Positions 8,661 to 19,496 of a DNA stretch of 64,000 nt are shown here, in pieces. Numbering within the stretch: the stretch's first letter is position 1; each line of letters starts with the position of its first letter. This DNA is from Moritella viscosa. Lineage in GTDB: Bacteria; Pseudomonadota; Gammaproteobacteria; Enterobacterales; Moritellaceae. A program made the position numbers and the translations under genes. The notes beneath the pieces are model-generated. The model saw nothing but the letters and a program-made list of their open reading frames with translations, was not told the DNA's origin and ran no database searches. The stretch spans positions 1,375,846-1,439,845 of the forward strand of contig LN554852.1 of assembly GCA_000953735.1 (NCBI GenBank), given 5' to 3'.

Positions 8661-10640
8661 ATGAAATTTTCAGATGTATCGTTTAAGCATAAAATACTTA
8701 TGTTGTTGGCTTTGCCTATGTTGGGTTTTTTGTGGTTGAGTTTTTCTTCTATCTCCCAAAGTATTGAAACTCGTAAAGAGATGTCTACGTTAACAGAATT
8801 AACGCACCTATCTGTGGAGTACAGCGAATTAGTGCATGAATTACAAAAAGAACGGGGTATGACAGCAGGCTTTATTGGTTCTAACGGCAGCAAGTTTAGC
8901 GTTAAATTACGTAAACAACGTGCAGATACGGACGCGAAGCAAGCTAAAATGATGCGTTTTTGGCAACAAAATGAATTTTCAGATAACCAAATCCAGCAAC
9001 TCCACATGAGAATTACACAAGATTTATCTATGCTTACTAGTATTCGTAACAAAGTTGATGCACAAAATATTGAGTTAGCATCGGCGTTACGTTATTATAC
9101 ACAATTGAATGCCAAGTTGTTAAGTGTCTCTGGTTTAATCGTAGATATAAGTAGTGATGCTAGTATCACCGCAGAAACAATTGCTTACTATAATTTTTTA
9201 CAAGGTAAAGAGCGTGTTGGAATAGAACGTGCGGTGTTAAGCAATGTGTTTTCTAAAGATCATTTTGCGACAGATAATTTTGTTAAATTTATTTCATTAG
9301 TGGTTGAGCAAGAAACCTATTTTTTAAATTTTAAAACATTTGCAACAAGCAGTAATAACAATTTTTTTGTTCAGCAGTTAAATACCCCAGCAGTGAAAGA
9401 AGTCATGAAGCTAAGACATATCGCCGAGACTAATTCGACGGAGTTTAATGTTGATGCCGAATATTGGTTTAGCCAAGCCAGTGCGCGTATTGGCCAATTG
9501 AAGCTGATCGAAGACGATCTTGAACGCTCGTTATTAACACTCGCTGATAATCATCGTAATAGTGCTGTTACAGTTTTGATGATGAACGTCGTGTTTAGTG
9601 TGCTGATTATAGTTATTGTTGTTGTGATTAGCTTTATTACTATTCGAGATTTAATGTCGAGAGTAAATGAGTTAATGGATGTGATGACCGAAGTGCGTGA
9701 CAATAATGATTTAACTGTTCAAACTAAACTGGCGGGTGAGAGTGAGTTAGGACAAATAGCTTCAGCACTGAATCTTACGTTATCTGAATTTGCGGGTGCG
9801 ATGGATAACATTTCAACATCAAGTATTACGCTTGCATCTGCGGCAGAAGAAACAGCGCAAACGTGTGACTACAGTTCAAAGTCGCTAGCTGAGCAGCAAG
9901 ATGGGATTAGCTTGATTGCTACCGCGATTGAAGAGTTGTCTGCAACGGTAAAAGAAGTGGCGCAGAATACGCAGTTGACAGCGGATTCTGCGAAAGAAGT
10001 GGATACGCAAGCGGTAAGCGGTTTTGAGATCGTACAACAATCATCATTGTCTATTGAAGGTTTAGCCTGTGAGATTGATAGCTTAGCACAGCGTATTACT
10101 AACCTGCATACGAGCAGTAATAACATTACTAATATGGTCGATGTGATCAAATCGGTTGCAGACCAAACTAATTTATTAGCGTTAAATGCGGCGATTGAAG
10201 CGGCGCGAGCAGGGGAACAAGGACGTGGTTTTGCTGTCGTAGCTGATGAAGTGAGAACATTAGCCAAGCGTACCCAAGAGTCAACCGCAGAGATTGAAAG
10301 TTTTATTAGTGCGTTACAAGCGGATGCTGATGCTGCGTTTAATGTGATTGAAGTAAGCCAAACAAAAGCGTCTGAAGCAGTTAGTAATTCGCAAGACGTG
10401 GCTAAAACATTACAGGATATAACAGCATCTGTTAACCAGATATTCTCAATGACTGAGCAGATTGCAACAGCGATTGAAGAACAATCAGTGGTTACTCAAG
10501 ATGTTGCTAAAAATATTGTTGATGTAAAACAAAAATCGATGGAATCAGCAACTGGTTCTGCGCAAATAGCAATGACAGCAAAAGAGCAAGCTCAGTTAGC
10601 CACGTCATTACAGGATATTGCTAAAGTATTTAAAATATAA
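8661..10640 (+). CDS. Methyl-accepting chemotaxis protein with NIT (nitrate/nitrite) sensor domain
   Basis: 659 residues. The first membrane helix is at about 12-30. A periplasmic NIT domain (about 50-290) is recognised by [19 protein letters not shown] and the later [18 protein letters not shown]. The second membrane helix is at about 303-327, then HAMP to about 385. The signalling hairpin carries [21 protein letters not shown]. It signals to CheA/CheW from the inner membrane, with nitrate or nitrite as likely ligand. A lipoprotein follows 11 bp downstream and is probably cotranscribed. A CRP/FNR-type site lies upstream. Confidence 0.92.
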   Translation: MKFSDVSFKHKILMLLALPMLGFLWLSFSSISQSIETRKEMSTLTELTHLSVEYSELVHELQKERGMTAGFIGSNGSKFSVKLRKQRADTDAKQAKMMRFWQQNEFSDNQIQQLHMRITQDLSMLTSIRNKVDAQNIELASALRYYTQLNAKLLSVSGLIVDISSDASITAETIAYYNFLQGKERVGIERAVLSNVFSKDHFATDNFVKFISLVVEQETYFLNFKTFATSSNNNFFVQQLNTPAVKEVMKLRHIAETNSTEFNVDAEYWFSQASARIGQLKLIEDDLERSLLTLADNHRNSAVTVLMMNVVFSVLIIVIVVVISFITIRDLMSRVNELMDVMTEVRDNNDLTVQTKLAGESELGQIASALNLTLSEFAGAMDNISTSSITLASAAEETAQTCDYSSKSLAEQQDGISLIATAIEELSATVKEVAQNTQLTADSAKEVDTQAVSGFEIVQQSSLSIEGLACEIDSLAQRITNLHTSSNNITNMVDVIKSVADQTNLLALNAAIEAARAGEQGRGFAVVADEVRTLAKRTQESTAEIESFISALQADADAAFNVIEVSQTKASEAVSNSQDVAKTLQDITASVNQIFSMTEQIATAIEEQSVVTQDVAKNIVDVKQKSMESATGSAQIAMTAKEQAQLATSLQDIAKVFKI

Positions 10641-10651
10641 AAGGGGAAAAT

Positions 10652-11215
10652 ATGAAAGTCATAAACAAAATAAAAGTAATTGGATTAGCATTAATAGCTC
10701 TGGTTATTAGTGGCTGTGCATCTGTACAATTGAACTCTCAACAGCAAGCGCTTATTGATGACAGTACAACACTTTATACGCAAGTGGGTATGTGGACTGA
10801 AAAAGGCAATGTGATCTCGACAAACTATAAAAGAGGTGAGCATATTCCGGTTAACTCACAAGTTGTTGTCACGGATGTTAACGCATCGACAATTACGTTC
10901 AGCTATGCGGGTAGCTCGATTACACTAAAAAATATTGAGAAGTTTACTAAGGTCGATGTGGTTACATTGATGACTCGTACATTTAGTGCTGAATCTGTTA
11001 ATTTAACGGAGTTTAATGCATTAGAAAAAACGGCTATTCAGAAAGGTGATGTAGTTCTTGGTATGAGTAAACATGCCGTTATCACGAGTCGTGGTTTCCC
11101 GCCTGCACATAAAACTGAGAGTTTAAAATTAGATAGCTGGAGATACTGGCAAAACCGATTCGGTACGATTGTTTATAAATTTGAGCAAGGTAAAGTATCG
11201 AAAATCATAGATTAA
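10652..11215 (+). CDS. Lipoprotein of unknown function, cotranscribed with the NIT chemoreceptor
   Basis: 187 residues with a signal peptide and lipobox LVISGCAS, so the mature protein starts at Cys22 and is probably outer-membrane anchored. No recognised domain; the C-terminal half ends with a KFEQGKVSKI strand as in SmpA/OmlA-like folds, but this is only a resemblance. It starts 11 bp after the chemoreceptor with GGGGAA upstream, and a strong terminator follows. Confidence 0.75.
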   Translation: MKVINKIKVIGLALIALVISGCASVQLNSQQQALIDDSTTLYTQVGMWTEKGNVISTNYKRGEHIPVNSQVVVTDVNASTITFSYAGSSITLKNIEKFTKVDVVTLMTRTFSAESVNLTEFNALEKTAIQKGDVVLGMSKHAVITSRGFPPAHKTESLKLDSWRYWQNRFGTIVYKFEQGKVSKIID

Positions 11216-11245
11216 TTGATGAATAGGCAGCTAAGCTGAAACAAT

Positions 11246-11273
11246 AAAAGGAAGCATAGTGCTTCCTTTTTTA
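11246..11273 (+). terminator. Rho-independent terminator of the chemoreceptor operon
   Basis: An 11-bp perfect stem (AAAAGGAAGCA / TGCTTCCTTTT) with a 3-base loop, followed by further T residues. Confidence 0.85.
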
Positions 11274-11314
11274 TTGCTAACTGGTAACTACATGTGAGAT
11301 TCGTTGCCTGATAA

Positions 11315-11378
11315 TGTAGTTGTAGTTGTAGTTGTAGTTGTAGTTGTAGTTGTAGTTGTAGTTGTAGTTGTAGTTGTA
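11315..11378. repeat. Hexanucleotide microsatellite (TGTAGT)n
   Basis: Ten perfect copies of TGTAGT plus a partial copy, ending one base before the stop codon of the peroxiredoxin hybrid (minus strand). It is in the 3' untranslated end, so copy-number change would not alter the protein. It sits where that gene's terminator would be expected. Confidence 0.9.
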
Positions 11379-11379
11379 A

Positions 11380-12114
11380 TTAAGCGAAGTGCTTATCTAA
11401 TTCTTCGCTACCACCTATGTGCTTACCACCAATGTAGATTTGTGGGACTGTGCTGCGACCTGTTACTGCACGTAGGCTTACTGTTGTTGCATCTTTACCT
11501 AGTACGACTTCTTCGTAGTTTAGACCTTGGTCAATTAAAGTTTGTTTTGCTTTTGCGCAGAAGGGACAACCTGGTTTAGTAAATACGGTAATCGATTCTT
11601 GTACTTTATATTCCGGCGCAACATAATCTAGCATAGTGTCTGCATCAGAAACTTTAAATGGGTCGCCTGGTTCGTCAGCTTCGATAAACATTTTTTCTAC
11701 CACGCCGTTTTTAACCAGCATGCTGTAACGCCATGAGCGTTTGCCAAAACCGATGTCAGATTTGTTAACTAACATGCCCATGCCTTCAGAGAATTCACCG
11801 TTACCATCTGGAATGAAAGTGATGTTTTCTGCTTCTTGATTATCTTTCCATGCGTTCATTACAAAGGTATCGTTTACTGATACACATAGAATTTCATCCA
11901 CGCCATGTGCTGAAAATACGTTAGCTAATTCGTTGTAGCGTGGTAAATGGCTTGATGAACAAGTTGGTGTGAATGCGCCTGGCAGACTGAATACAATCAC
12001 CGTTTTGTTGGAAAATAGTTCTTCTGTTGTACGGTTAACCCATGCATCACCTTGACGGATTGGGAATGTCACTTGTGGAACCGCTTGGCCTTCTTTTGAT
12101 ACTAATGTAGTCAT
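11380..12114 (-). CDS. Peroxiredoxin-glutaredoxin hybrid (Prx5-type)
   Basis: 244 residues from ATG 12112-12114; the longer open frame to 12261 runs through the promoter. The peroxiredoxin domain (1-165) has peroxidatic Cys52 in [16 protein letters not shown]. The C-terminal glutaredoxin domain (175-244) has CPFC (Cys183/Cys186) and the GSH-binding TVPQIYIGG. It reduces peroxides with glutathione without a separate glutaredoxin, as known for the Haemophilus homologue. Its promoter copies that of the disulfide reductase at 6641-8092. Confidence 0.93.
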   Translation of the reverse strand: MTTLVSKEGQAVPQVTFPIRQGDAWVNRTTEELFSNKTVIVFSLPGAFTPTCSSSHLPRYNELANVFSAHGVDEILCVSVNDTFVMNAWKDNQEAENITFIPDGNGEFSEGMGMLVNKSDIGFGKRSWRYSMLVKNGVVEKMFIEADEPGDPFKVSDADTMLDYVAPEYKVQESITVFTKPGCPFCAKAKQTLIDQGLNYEEVVLGKDATTVSLRAVTGRSTVPQIYIGGKHIGGSEELDKHFA

Positions 12115-12198
12115 AATATATTCCTTAACGTAGCTATTAATTAAGCTAACATGCTTGTCTGATATAAAGTAAAATGTGGTTAAGACGTTGTGTCTGTA

Positions 12199-12280
12199 TC
12201 GTCTTGATGTAGCTATTATGCAAAAAAACCTAAAATAGGTACAGTTGATTAAACTTTGCATTTTGATAGGTGTTGCTTAT
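12199..12280 (-). promoter_or_regulatory. Stress promoter with two OxyR-like dyads (copy 2)
   Basis: Upstream of the peroxiredoxin hybrid. 12199-12229 is identical over 31 bases to 8182-8212. Dyads at 12235-12249 (ATAGGTACAGTTGAT) and 12266-12280 (ATAGGTGTTGCTTAT) are again 31 bp apart. Toward the gene, CTGTAC and CATAAT form the -35/-10 pair with 18-base spacing. Confidence 0.6.
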
Positions 12281-12518
12281 CGTAATGTGCTGTTATTTCA
12301 TTCCGCAATCTCAAATGAAATCTTAATACTTAGGGTGGTCGTAACTCAGCTAATTGAGATATTAACTATGTCAGTAATAAGCGTCATAGCAGATGGTACA
12401 ATTAGTCATCGCATGATTATGGACTATTAGGGAATGCATGATCGACTTGATTAATATGCAGTTGTACGGTAAGTTCTTTGTGTTGAATAAGTCATTACAT
12501 ATCACTTTTTAGAGTTTA

Positions 12519-13700
12519 ATGAATCTCATGCCTTTTGCCTTATTAGATCTGTTTTCTGTCGCAATATTCACTACTATTGGATTGTTATTTCTCGCTATTA
12601 TTATGGTTTGTGTTTGGATTAGTAACCGACGTTATGAGGGGGTGAGTAACTGGCTTGTCGCGACCTTAATTGTATTAGCGTTTGCGTTTATTATCACTGA
12701 AAAATTTTGGTTCTTGAAACTGGATGGCTATACCAATAATGAATGGTTAAACCTCATGCTTCCAAATCTATTATTGTGTGTTGGTGTATGTCAAATTCCT
12801 CATGGTTTCCATCGTTTTCTTCAGATAAAACAATCTCTATTTTGGCTCTATGCTAGTCAGTTCCTGATTATTGTGCCCTTGTATGCTTATGGATTATTAG
12901 TTGAAACACCGATGTTATTCAGCACGACGGTACTCTCTTTATCCATAACAATAAGCCTAATTTTTAACTGTTATTATTTATTTAAGTATCAAGGTAAGCA
13001 GTATGGTAGCACTCGGTATATTTGTATTCTTGCGTGCCTATTGGCGTTCTCTCTAAACGTTACCCGCATACTGTTGTTGTATCATGATTCCAGTTTAATG
13101 AAAAGTATTGAACTCTCAACGGCATTAGCCTGCATCAATCTTTTAATGAGTCAGTGCTTTCTTACATTCTGTTATTTAATGTTCTGCACTCAGCGTAATG
13201 CATTTTCATTACGGCATATGTCTTTTGTTGATCCGTTAGCTAATATTTATAATCGTCGTGGCTACCAGCATGCGATTGCAGCCTTACCGTCGCATAAAAA
13301 AGCTGCGGTTATGATTCTTGATATCGACCACTTTAAACGTGTGAATGATGAGTATGGTCATGCGACTGGCGATTTAGTCATTAAAGATATTGCGATGATT
13401 ATTGCCAAAGCCTGTAGCCCAACGTATGTTTATGCACGAACTGGTGGGGAAGAATTCAGTATTTATTCACCACTGATATCAGCTAAAAGTATGGAAAATC
13501 TTGCCGAAGACATCCGTCTGGCGATTATGAATCATACTATAAAAAAACAAGCGTTAGAAATAAAGGTAACCGCTAGCATTGGTGTGAGCATTGGGCAAAG
13601 CATCAATGTATTTGCGTTGGAAGAAGAAGCTGATAAAGCACTTTATCAAGCTAAAAAGGATGGTAGAAACTGCACTGTGATGCAACTGTTTGTTGCCTAA
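12519..13700 (+). CDS. Membrane-bound diguanylate cyclase (GGDEF)
   Basis: 393 residues. Several hydrophobic helices (about residues 12-235, six or seven) anchor it in the inner membrane. The GGDEF domain (about 240-390) has DIDHFKRVNDEYGHATGD and the active-site RTGGEEFSIYS. No RxxD inhibitory site is seen five residues before GGEEF. It should make cyclic di-GMP. The membrane part is of unknown ligand. Confidence 0.88.
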   Translation: MNLMPFALLDLFSVAIFTTIGLLFLAIIMVCVWISNRRYEGVSNWLVATLIVLAFAFIITEKFWFLKLDGYTNNEWLNLMLPNLLLCVGVCQIPHGFHRFLQIKQSLFWLYASQFLIIVPLYAYGLLVETPMLFSTTVLSLSITISLIFNCYYLFKYQGKQYGSTRYICILACLLAFSLNVTRILLLYHDSSLMKSIELSTALACINLLMSQCFLTFCYLMFCTQRNAFSLRHMSFVDPLANIYNRRGYQHAIAALPSHKKAAVMILDIDHFKRVNDEYGHATGDLVIKDIAMIIAKACSPTYVYARTGGEEFSIYSPLISAKSMENLAEDIRLAIMNHTIKKQALEIKVTASIGVSIGQSINVFALEEEADKALYQAKKDGRNCTVMQLFVA

Positions 13701-13771
13701 ATTAATAGACAACAGAATGGGAATACTTTTTATCTGTGGATGGGCGTTAGTGATAAGAAAATACAGGCGAA

Positions 13772-13799
13772 AAAAAAGAGCTATCCATAGCTCTTTTTT
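13772..13799. terminator. Bidirectional terminator between the cyclase and crr
   Basis: AAAAAAGAGCTAT and ATAGCTCTTTTTT form a long stem with a minimal loop; the A and T tracts serve both converging transcripts. Confidence 0.85.
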
Positions 13800-13846
13800 G
13801 AATACTTAATGTATAGTTAAAAACGAGTCTTTAGCTAATTTAAGTA

Positions 13847-14359
13847 CTAGTCCTTAATCACTTTAAGAACAATAGTTTCACCTAGTGCAACTGAACCAGA
13901 GAATTTTTCCATGCTCTTAATTTCATCCATATTTGAGATGATACAAGGTGTGATTACTGATTTAGCTTTTTCAGTTAGTAGTGCTAGATCGAACTCAATG
14001 ATAGTTTCACCAGCATTGATATGTTGACCTTCTTCAGCAATACGTGTGAAGCCTTCACCGCGTAATTCAACTGTATCTAAACCGAAGTGAACTAGCACTT
14101 CTAGACCTTCGTCTGAACGAATTGCGAATGCGTGGTTAGTTTCGTAAATTTTTACGATCTCACCTGTTACTGGAGCAACTAGCTTGTTACCTGTTGGATT
14201 GATAGCGATACCGTCACCAACAATTTTTTCAGCAAAGATAACATCTGGCACATCTTCGATAGCAACGATTTCACCGGCAAGTGGAGAAACAATGTGTAAC
14301 GTATTGCTGTCATTATTGTCGTCTGAAACCAGTTTTTTTAATTTATCGAATAATCCCAT
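13847..14359 (-). CDS. crr: PTS glucose-specific EIIA component
   Basis: 170 residues. The phosphorylated His91 lies in VLVHFGLDTVEL and the assisting His76 in YETNHAFAI. The amphipathic N-terminal MGLFDKLKKLV is typical of membrane-touching EIIA(Glc). It passes phosphate to the glucose permease, regulates adenylate cyclase and causes inducer exclusion. It is the last gene of ptsH-ptsI-crr, separated from ptsI by 120 bp. Confidence 0.95.
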   Translation of the reverse strand: MGLFDKLKKLVSDDNNDSNTLHIVSPLAGEIVAIEDVPDVIFAEKIVGDGIAINPTGNKLVAPVTGEIVKIYETNHAFAIRSDEGLEVLVHFGLDTVELRGEGFTRIAEEGQHINAGETIIEFDLALLTEKAKSVITPCIISNMDEIKSMEKFSGSVALGETIVLKVIKD

Positions 14360-14479
14360 TTTTAACTCCTAGAATTTGGTAGACATAGTTATTGGTTATT
14401 CACGTATTTATAACCAATAACTTTACGTTGTCATCATAACATTATCTTACAAGATTAGATGCTACGATAACTGAAAAAA

Positions 14480-16207
14480 TTAGCAAGCAGCGCGCTGTTT
14501 AGTGAACTGAGCCACTAGCTCAGCTATTTCACCTGCAGTTGCACAGCTTAATGCTTGATCCGCTAATTCTTTAACATCAGAAAAATTAGCATTTCGAATC
14601 GTTTTTTTCACTTTAGGAATTGAGATACCGCTCATAGAGAACTCATCTAAACCCATGCCTAGTAGTAGTAGTGTTGCAGTGTCGTCACCCGCAAGTTCAC
14701 CACACATACCAGTCCACTTGCCTGCTGCATGTGAAGCATCGATAACCTGTTTAATCAGTGTTAGCACGGCTGGAGTTAGTGGGTTATATAGATCTGAGAT
14801 CATCTCGTTACCACGGTCTACCGCAAGTGTGTACTGCGTTAGATCGTTAGTACCAATACTAAAGAAGTCGACTTCTTTAATAAGGTGATGTGCAATTGCG
14901 GCCGCTGCTGGTGTTTCAACCATAACACCTGTTTCAATTGTTTTATCAAAAGCGTGACCTTCAGCTGTTAATTCAGCTTTCAATGTCTCAAGAATGTCCT
15001 TAAGGCGACGTACTTCTTCTACAGAAATAATCATTGGGTACATAATGCGAACTTTACCAAATGCAGAGGCACGTAAAATAGCGCGTAGCTGTGCGTTCAT
15101 GATTTCTGGACGGTCGAAACAGATTCGGATCGCGCGCCAACCCAAGAATGGGTTCATTTCTTTTGGTAAATTTAGGTATGGTAGGTCTTTATCGCCACCA
15201 ATATCCATAGTACGAATGATCACACCTTGACCATTCATGCTTTCTGCAACCGCTTTATATGCTTCGAACTGTTCATCTTCAGTTGGTAAGCTATCACGAT
15301 CCATGAATAGGAATTCGGTACGGTAAAGACCAACGCCTTCACCGCCGTTACGGATAACACCAGCACAGTCTTTTACTGTACCAACATTACCACACACTTC
15401 TACGTGATGGCCGTCGAGTGTAATAGCAGGTAAGTCTTTCATTTTAAGCAGTTCAGCTTTATCAGCAAGGAACTGTGCTTGAATTGCTTTGTATTCTTTG
15501 ATTACGTCTTCTGATGGGTTAACAATAACATTATTGTTAATTGCATCAAGAATCACGAAGTCGCCTGATTTGATTATTTCAGTTACGTTGCCTGTACCAA
15601 CAACCGCTGGCAGTTCTAGTGAACGCGCCATGATTGATGTATGTGCGGTACGGCCACCTAAATCAGTCACGAAACCTAAAATTTTATCTAGGTTAATCTG
15701 TGCTGTTTCTGAAGGTGTTAAATCGCTTGCGATTAGAATCACTTGTTCTTTGATAGCGCTTAGTGACACGATTTCCATGCCAAGCGCATTTTTTACGATT
15801 CGATTACCGATATCACGGAAATCCGCAGCGCGCTCTCTTAAATAAGGGTCGTCTAATGCTGCCATCATTTCAGCGTTTTCTTCAATGATGCTGTGAATTG
15901 CAAAATCTGCCGATACTTTATTTTTTTTAATAAAGGTTACGATATCTTCTTCAAGCTCTTCATCTTCAAGTAACATCATATGTCCCTCGAAGATTTCAGC
16001 TTTCTCGTTGCCAAATGTTTGGCGTGCCATTTCCGTTATAGCTTCAAGCTGTGTCGCAGATTTATCCCTAGCAGCTAAAAAGATAGCTATTTGTTCATCG
16101 ATCTGTGCAGTTTCAATCGTTTGTTGGTTAAGAACAATTTCTTCATTAATGAATAATTGTGCTTTACCAAAAGCAATACCTGGTGAGGCGAGAATGCCTG
16201 ATATCAT
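14480..16207 (-). CDS. ptsI: PTS enzyme I
   Basis: 575 residues, the usual length. The active-site His189 lies in [15 protein letters not shown], and the C-terminal PEP-binding domain has [18 protein letters not shown] and the GMCGELAGD catalytic Cys loop. It takes phosphate from PEP to HPr in the cytoplasm. It is 48 bp downstream of ptsH on the same strand. Confidence 0.97.
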   Translation of the reverse strand: MISGILASPGIAFGKAQLFINEEIVLNQQTIETAQIDEQIAIFLAARDKSATQLEAITEMARQTFGNEKAEIFEGHMMLLEDEELEEDIVTFIKKNKVSADFAIHSIIEENAEMMAALDDPYLRERAADFRDIGNRIVKNALGMEIVSLSAIKEQVILIASDLTPSETAQINLDKILGFVTDLGGRTAHTSIMARSLELPAVVGTGNVTEIIKSGDFVILDAINNNVIVNPSEDVIKEYKAIQAQFLADKAELLKMKDLPAITLDGHHVEVCGNVGTVKDCAGVIRNGGEGVGLYRTEFLFMDRDSLPTEDEQFEAYKAVAESMNGQGVIIRTMDIGGDKDLPYLNLPKEMNPFLGWRAIRICFDRPEIMNAQLRAILRASAFGKVRIMYPMIISVEEVRRLKDILETLKAELTAEGHAFDKTIETGVMVETPAAAAIAHHLIKEVDFFSIGTNDLTQYTLAVDRGNEMISDLYNPLTPAVLTLIKQVIDASHAAGKWTGMCGELAGDDTATLLLLGMGLDEFSMSGISIPKVKKTIRNANFSDVKELADQALSCATAGEIAELVAQFTKQRAAC

Positions 16208-16255
16208 AACCTTTCCTTACTTCAATATAAAAAATACGTTAATAACGGATGGGGT

Positions 16256-16513
16256 TTATTCTAAAACATCCATAAGAGCAACTAGCGCTTCAACAGCCGC
16301 TTGCTCGTCAGTACCTTCAGCAGAAATAGTCATAGTTACACCTTTAGAAAGGCCTAACGTTTGTAGTTTAAATAAGCTTGTAGCACTTGCAGATTTACCG
16401 CCAGCTTCAACAGAAACTTTTGATTCGAATTCTTTTGCTTTTTTTACGAAAAGAGCAGCAGGACGAGTGTGAAGACCGTTTGGTGCGATAATTACAACTG
16501 ATTTTTGATACAT
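16256..16513 (-). CDS. ptsH: PTS phosphocarrier HPr
   Basis: 85 residues with His15 in [14 protein letters not shown] and a conserved Ser46 region ([13 protein letters not shown]). It carries phosphate from enzyme I to EIIA domains. First gene of the pts operon. Confidence 0.96.
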   Translation of the reverse strand: MYQKSVVIIAPNGLHTRPAALFVKKAKEFESKVSVEAGGKSASATSLFKLQTLGLSKGVTMTISAEGTDEQAAVEALVALMDVLE

Positions 16514-16765
16514 AACTTTTCCTTAAAATAACGATTCTAAAAGAGATTTTTACTATAACCATAAGTGTAATCTAATTTCACAGAGTAAAATAACTTTTTT
16601 TCATACAAAAAATGGGTATAGATCATGTTTCTGTAAGTTTTACGACAAAACAATGCGATGTCAGTATATTACCCCTAATTTACACCCGTGTTGTAGTTTA
16701 ATTACAACAAAAGAGGCAAAGTGTGACCGCTATCAATAGGAATAAAAAAAGTGGCTTGTACAAAA

Positions 16766-16787
16766 AAAAGCCGCTAGTGCGGCTTTT
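16766..16787 (-). terminator. Terminator downstream of cysK
   Basis: AAAAGCCGC / GCGGCTTTT stem with a TAGT loop, 65 bp beyond the cysK stop. The flanking A and T runs make it usable in both directions. Confidence 0.8.
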
Positions 16788-16851
16788 GTTAATCTTGTTA
16801 ATTAAATGTAAATGTAAGATTGCTGTTGTAACTTTTACAATACGAGTGTGA

Positions 16852-17820
16852 CTATTGTTGGAGCTCTTGCTCAGTAAATACGCCATCAAATAATGCAGTA
16901 GTTAAGTAACGTTCGCCCGATGATGGCAGGATAACGACAATGTTCTTATCTGCAAATTCAGGTAACGCAGCTAAACGGGCTGCAGCAACAACCGCAGCAC
17001 CTGAAGAAATACCGGCTAAGATACCTTCTTCTTTCATTAGGCGTTGTGCCATTTCAATAGAGTCTTCATTTGATACTAGTTCTACACGGTCGACCATTTC
17101 TAGATCAAGGTTACCTGGGATGAAACCTGCGCCAATACCTTGGATTTTATGTGGACCTGGCGTTAATGCTTCACCCGCTTTTGCTTGAGTGATAACTGGT
17201 GAATTAGTTGGTTCAACAGCAACAGATAAAAGTTCTTTACCTTTATTTAATTTAATGTAGCGGCTTGTACCTGTAATCGTACCGCCAGTACCTACACCTG
17301 ATACTAAAATATCAACTTGACCATCGGTTGCTTCCCAGATTTCTGGACCTGTTGTTTGCTCGTGGATTGCTGGGTTAGCTGGATTTTCAAATTGTTGTAA
17401 TAAAATAGTTGTTTCTGGATTTGCATCACGGATTTCAGTCGCTTTATCAATCGCGCCTTTCATACCCTTCGCGCCATCTGTTAGAACGAGATTTGCGCCT
17501 AATGCTTTAAGTAATTTACGACGTTCTAGGCTCATTGTATTTGGCATTGTTAATGTGAGCTTATAACCACGAGCCGCAGCAACAAATGCTAATGCAATAC
17601 CAGTATTACCACTTGTTGGCTCTACGATATCAATCCCTTCTTTTAAGAGACCGTCTTTTTCTGCTTGCCAGATCATGTTGGCACCGATACGGCATTTAAT
17701 ACTCGCACTTGGATTACGGCTTTCTATTTTTGCAAAGACGTTACCTGTCGTTACACGGTTTAAACGAACTAAAGGTGTGTTACCGATAGACAGTGTATTG
17801 TCTTGTAAAATTTGGCTCAT
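16852..17820 (-). CDS. cysK: Cysteine synthase A
   Basis: 322 residues, PLP-dependent. Lys42 in [14 protein letters not shown] binds PLP, and [16 protein letters not shown] plus the [12 protein letters not shown] phosphate loop complete the site. It makes cysteine from O-acetylserine and sulfide. Its position beside the pts operon and near cysZ is the conserved gammaproteobacterial order. Confidence 0.95.
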   Translation of the reverse strand: MSQILQDNTLSIGNTPLVRLNRVTTGNVFAKIESRNPSASIKCRIGANMIWQAEKDGLLKEGIDIVEPTSGNTGIALAFVAAARGYKLTLTMPNTMSLERRKLLKALGANLVLTDGAKGMKGAIDKATEIRDANPETTILLQQFENPANPAIHEQTTGPEIWEATDGQVDILVSGVGTGGTITGTSRYIKLNKGKELLSVAVEPTNSPVITQAKAGEALTPGPHKIQGIGAGFIPGNLDLEMVDRVELVSNEDSIEMAQRLMKEEGILAGISSGAAVVAAARLAALPEFADKNIVVILPSSGERYLTTALFDGVFTEQELQQ

Positions 17821-18256
17821 GAGATTTCCCTATATAAATGAATACTCGTAACTTATAGCTTAAGCATACTGATAAGTTTGAAAATTGAAAATGCTGTTTT
17901 GTTATATCGTTAGGTTCTAAAATGATAAGCACTTATAACCATTTGTATGCACAGTACTGACATTATAGTTTGGCCACAAATTAATTTTAGCTATACAAAT
18001 TATTAATTGGCTGACGTATTGCGCTGAGTCCACTCTATATATAGACCAAATGCGATAGATTAGTTCCTTGTTAATTCTATAGTTTAGCGTTTACCCCGCA
18101 TTTTTAATGACTGTTATTTGATAACAGGAGGGGATTTTTTCATTTTTGTCGGATCGGGAACTAGATCTAGCTAACTGTTTGCTTTATTTTAGTGGTCACT
18201 GTATCCCAACTTCGTTGATAGTGGCTAAAGCTAATTAGCCACTAAAGGACAATGTA
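17821..18256. other. 436-bp intergenic region between cysK and the KAS III-like gene
   Basis: No gene seen. It carries the divergent promoters. A small palindrome TGTTATTTGATAACA at about 18114-18128 is followed by a GGAGGGG and T-rich run. Just before the synthase start there is a perfect 9-bp inverted repeat, AGTGGCTAA at 18220-18228 and TTAGCCACT at 18235-18243, ending one base before the AAAGGA ribosome site. This hairpin could hold back translation or bind a repressor. Confidence 0.5.
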
Positions 18257-19378
18257 ATGAGTAATGTAGTAATTAGTGGTAGCGGTTTATTTACCCCTCC
18301 TGATGCAATTAGTAATGATGAATTAGTAACGAGCTTTAATTGTTACGTTGATAATTTTAATACTGATAATGCAGCTGCGATTGACGCTGGAGAAATAACT
18401 GCGAAAGCGCATTCAAGCAGTGAATTCATTGAGAAAGCATCGGGCATTAAAAGTCGTTTTGTGATGAGTAAAACGGGTATTTTAGATCCTGCAATCATGC
18501 GACCGGTATTTCAACCGATTGCTGACGATGAACCCAGTATTACGGTTCAAATGGCGTTAGTTGCCGCAAAGCAAGCATTAGCAAGTGCAAATAAAGAAGC
18601 AAAAGATATTGATTTAATCATCTTTGCTGCGTCTGGTTTCCAACGCGCATACCCTGCAATGGCGGTTGAATTGCAATATTATCTTGGTGCGAATGGTTTT
18701 GCTTATGATATGAGTGTTGCTTGTTCGTCAGCAACTTTTGCTATTGCCAGTGCGATGGACGCCGTTAAATCTGGGCGAAGTAAAACAGCATTAGTCGTTA
18801 ACCCTGAAATTTGCTCTGCGCATTTAAATTTTAAAGACCGTGACAGCCACTTCATTTTTGGAGATGTGTGTACTGCTGTCGTTATTGAAAATAAAGCGAC
18901 GGCAACGAGTGAAGACTGCTACGAGATTATTGATAGTAAGTTGTTTACCCAGTACTCAAATAATATCCGTAATAACCTTGGGTATTTAAGCCGCAGTGAA
19001 GGCGCTGATATACATGCTGATTCAAGTTTCTTTATGCAAAATGGTCGCAAGGTATTTAAAGAAGTATTACCTACGGTTTATAACTTGATCACAGAACAGT
19101 TAAACGGCTTAGAGTTACAAGCGAGTAATTTTAAACGCCTATGGTTACATCAAGCGAATATCAACATGAATAATTATTTAGCGAAGAAGTTATTGGGTCG
19201 TGATCCATCATCTACTGAAGCGCCTATTATTCTTGATGAATACGCAAATACGGCGTCAGCAGGTTCTATAATTGCTTTCCATTTACACCAAGACGGTATG
19301 GAAAGTGGTGATCTTGCGTTAATCTGCTCGTTTGGTGCTGGTTACTCTGTCGGTTCCCTCGTATTAAAACGTTGCTAG
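18257..19378 (+). CDS. 3-oxoacyl-ACP synthase III-like protein (KAS III, long form)
   Basis: 373 residues of the thiolase fold. The catalytic triad is visible: Cys156 in MSVACSSATFAIA, His in LWLHQANINMN, Asn in YANTASAGSI. It is longer than classical FabH (about 320) because of an N-terminal insertion, as in the second FabH-like enzyme of Vibrio and Shewanella. It condenses an acyl-CoA with malonyl-ACP; the chain is not known. ATG is preceded by AAAGGA. Monocistronic with a strong terminator. Confidence 0.88.
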   Translation: MSNVVISGSGLFTPPDAISNDELVTSFNCYVDNFNTDNAAAIDAGEITAKAHSSSEFIEKASGIKSRFVMSKTGILDPAIMRPVFQPIADDEPSITVQMALVAAKQALASANKEAKDIDLIIFAASGFQRAYPAMAVELQYYLGANGFAYDMSVACSSATFAIASAMDAVKSGRSKTALVVNPEICSAHLNFKDRDSHFIFGDVCTAVVIENKATATSEDCYEIIDSKLFTQYSNNIRNNLGYLSRSEGADIHADSSFFMQNGRKVFKEVLPTVYNLITEQLNGLELQASNFKRLWLHQANINMNNYLAKKLLGRDPSSTEAPIILDEYANTASAGSIIAFHLHQDGMESGDLALICSFGAGYSVGSLVLKRC

Positions 19379-19436
19379 CACTTAAATATTGTTAATGTGG
19401 AACTAAACGATATAGCCATCGTTATTGAAAATATTA

Positions 19437-19472
19437 AAAGACCCAGCTAATTAATTAGTTGGGTCTTTTTTT
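19437..19472 (+). terminator. Terminator after the KAS III-like gene
   Basis: AAAAGACCCA(G)CTAATT / AATTAGTTGGGTCTTTT stem followed by a run of T; it could also serve cysZ converging from the right. Confidence 0.85.
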
Positions 19473-19496
19473 ATTTCACTCGGTTATTTATAGTGA

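Noticed and set aside
11304-11579. Plus-strand open frame with a poly-Val start
   Set aside because: It is only the TGTAGT repeat read in one frame plus the antisense of the glutaredoxin domain.
12115-12261. 49-residue N-terminal extension of the peroxiredoxin hybrid
   Set aside because: This stretch contains the promoter elements shared with the disulfide reductase, and the conserved protein starts at the ATG at 12114.
18114-18140. Terminator or riboswitch upstream of the KAS III-like gene
   Set aside because: The small TGTTAT/ATAACA stem before a T-rich run is too weak, and I could not fit a known riboswitch fold.
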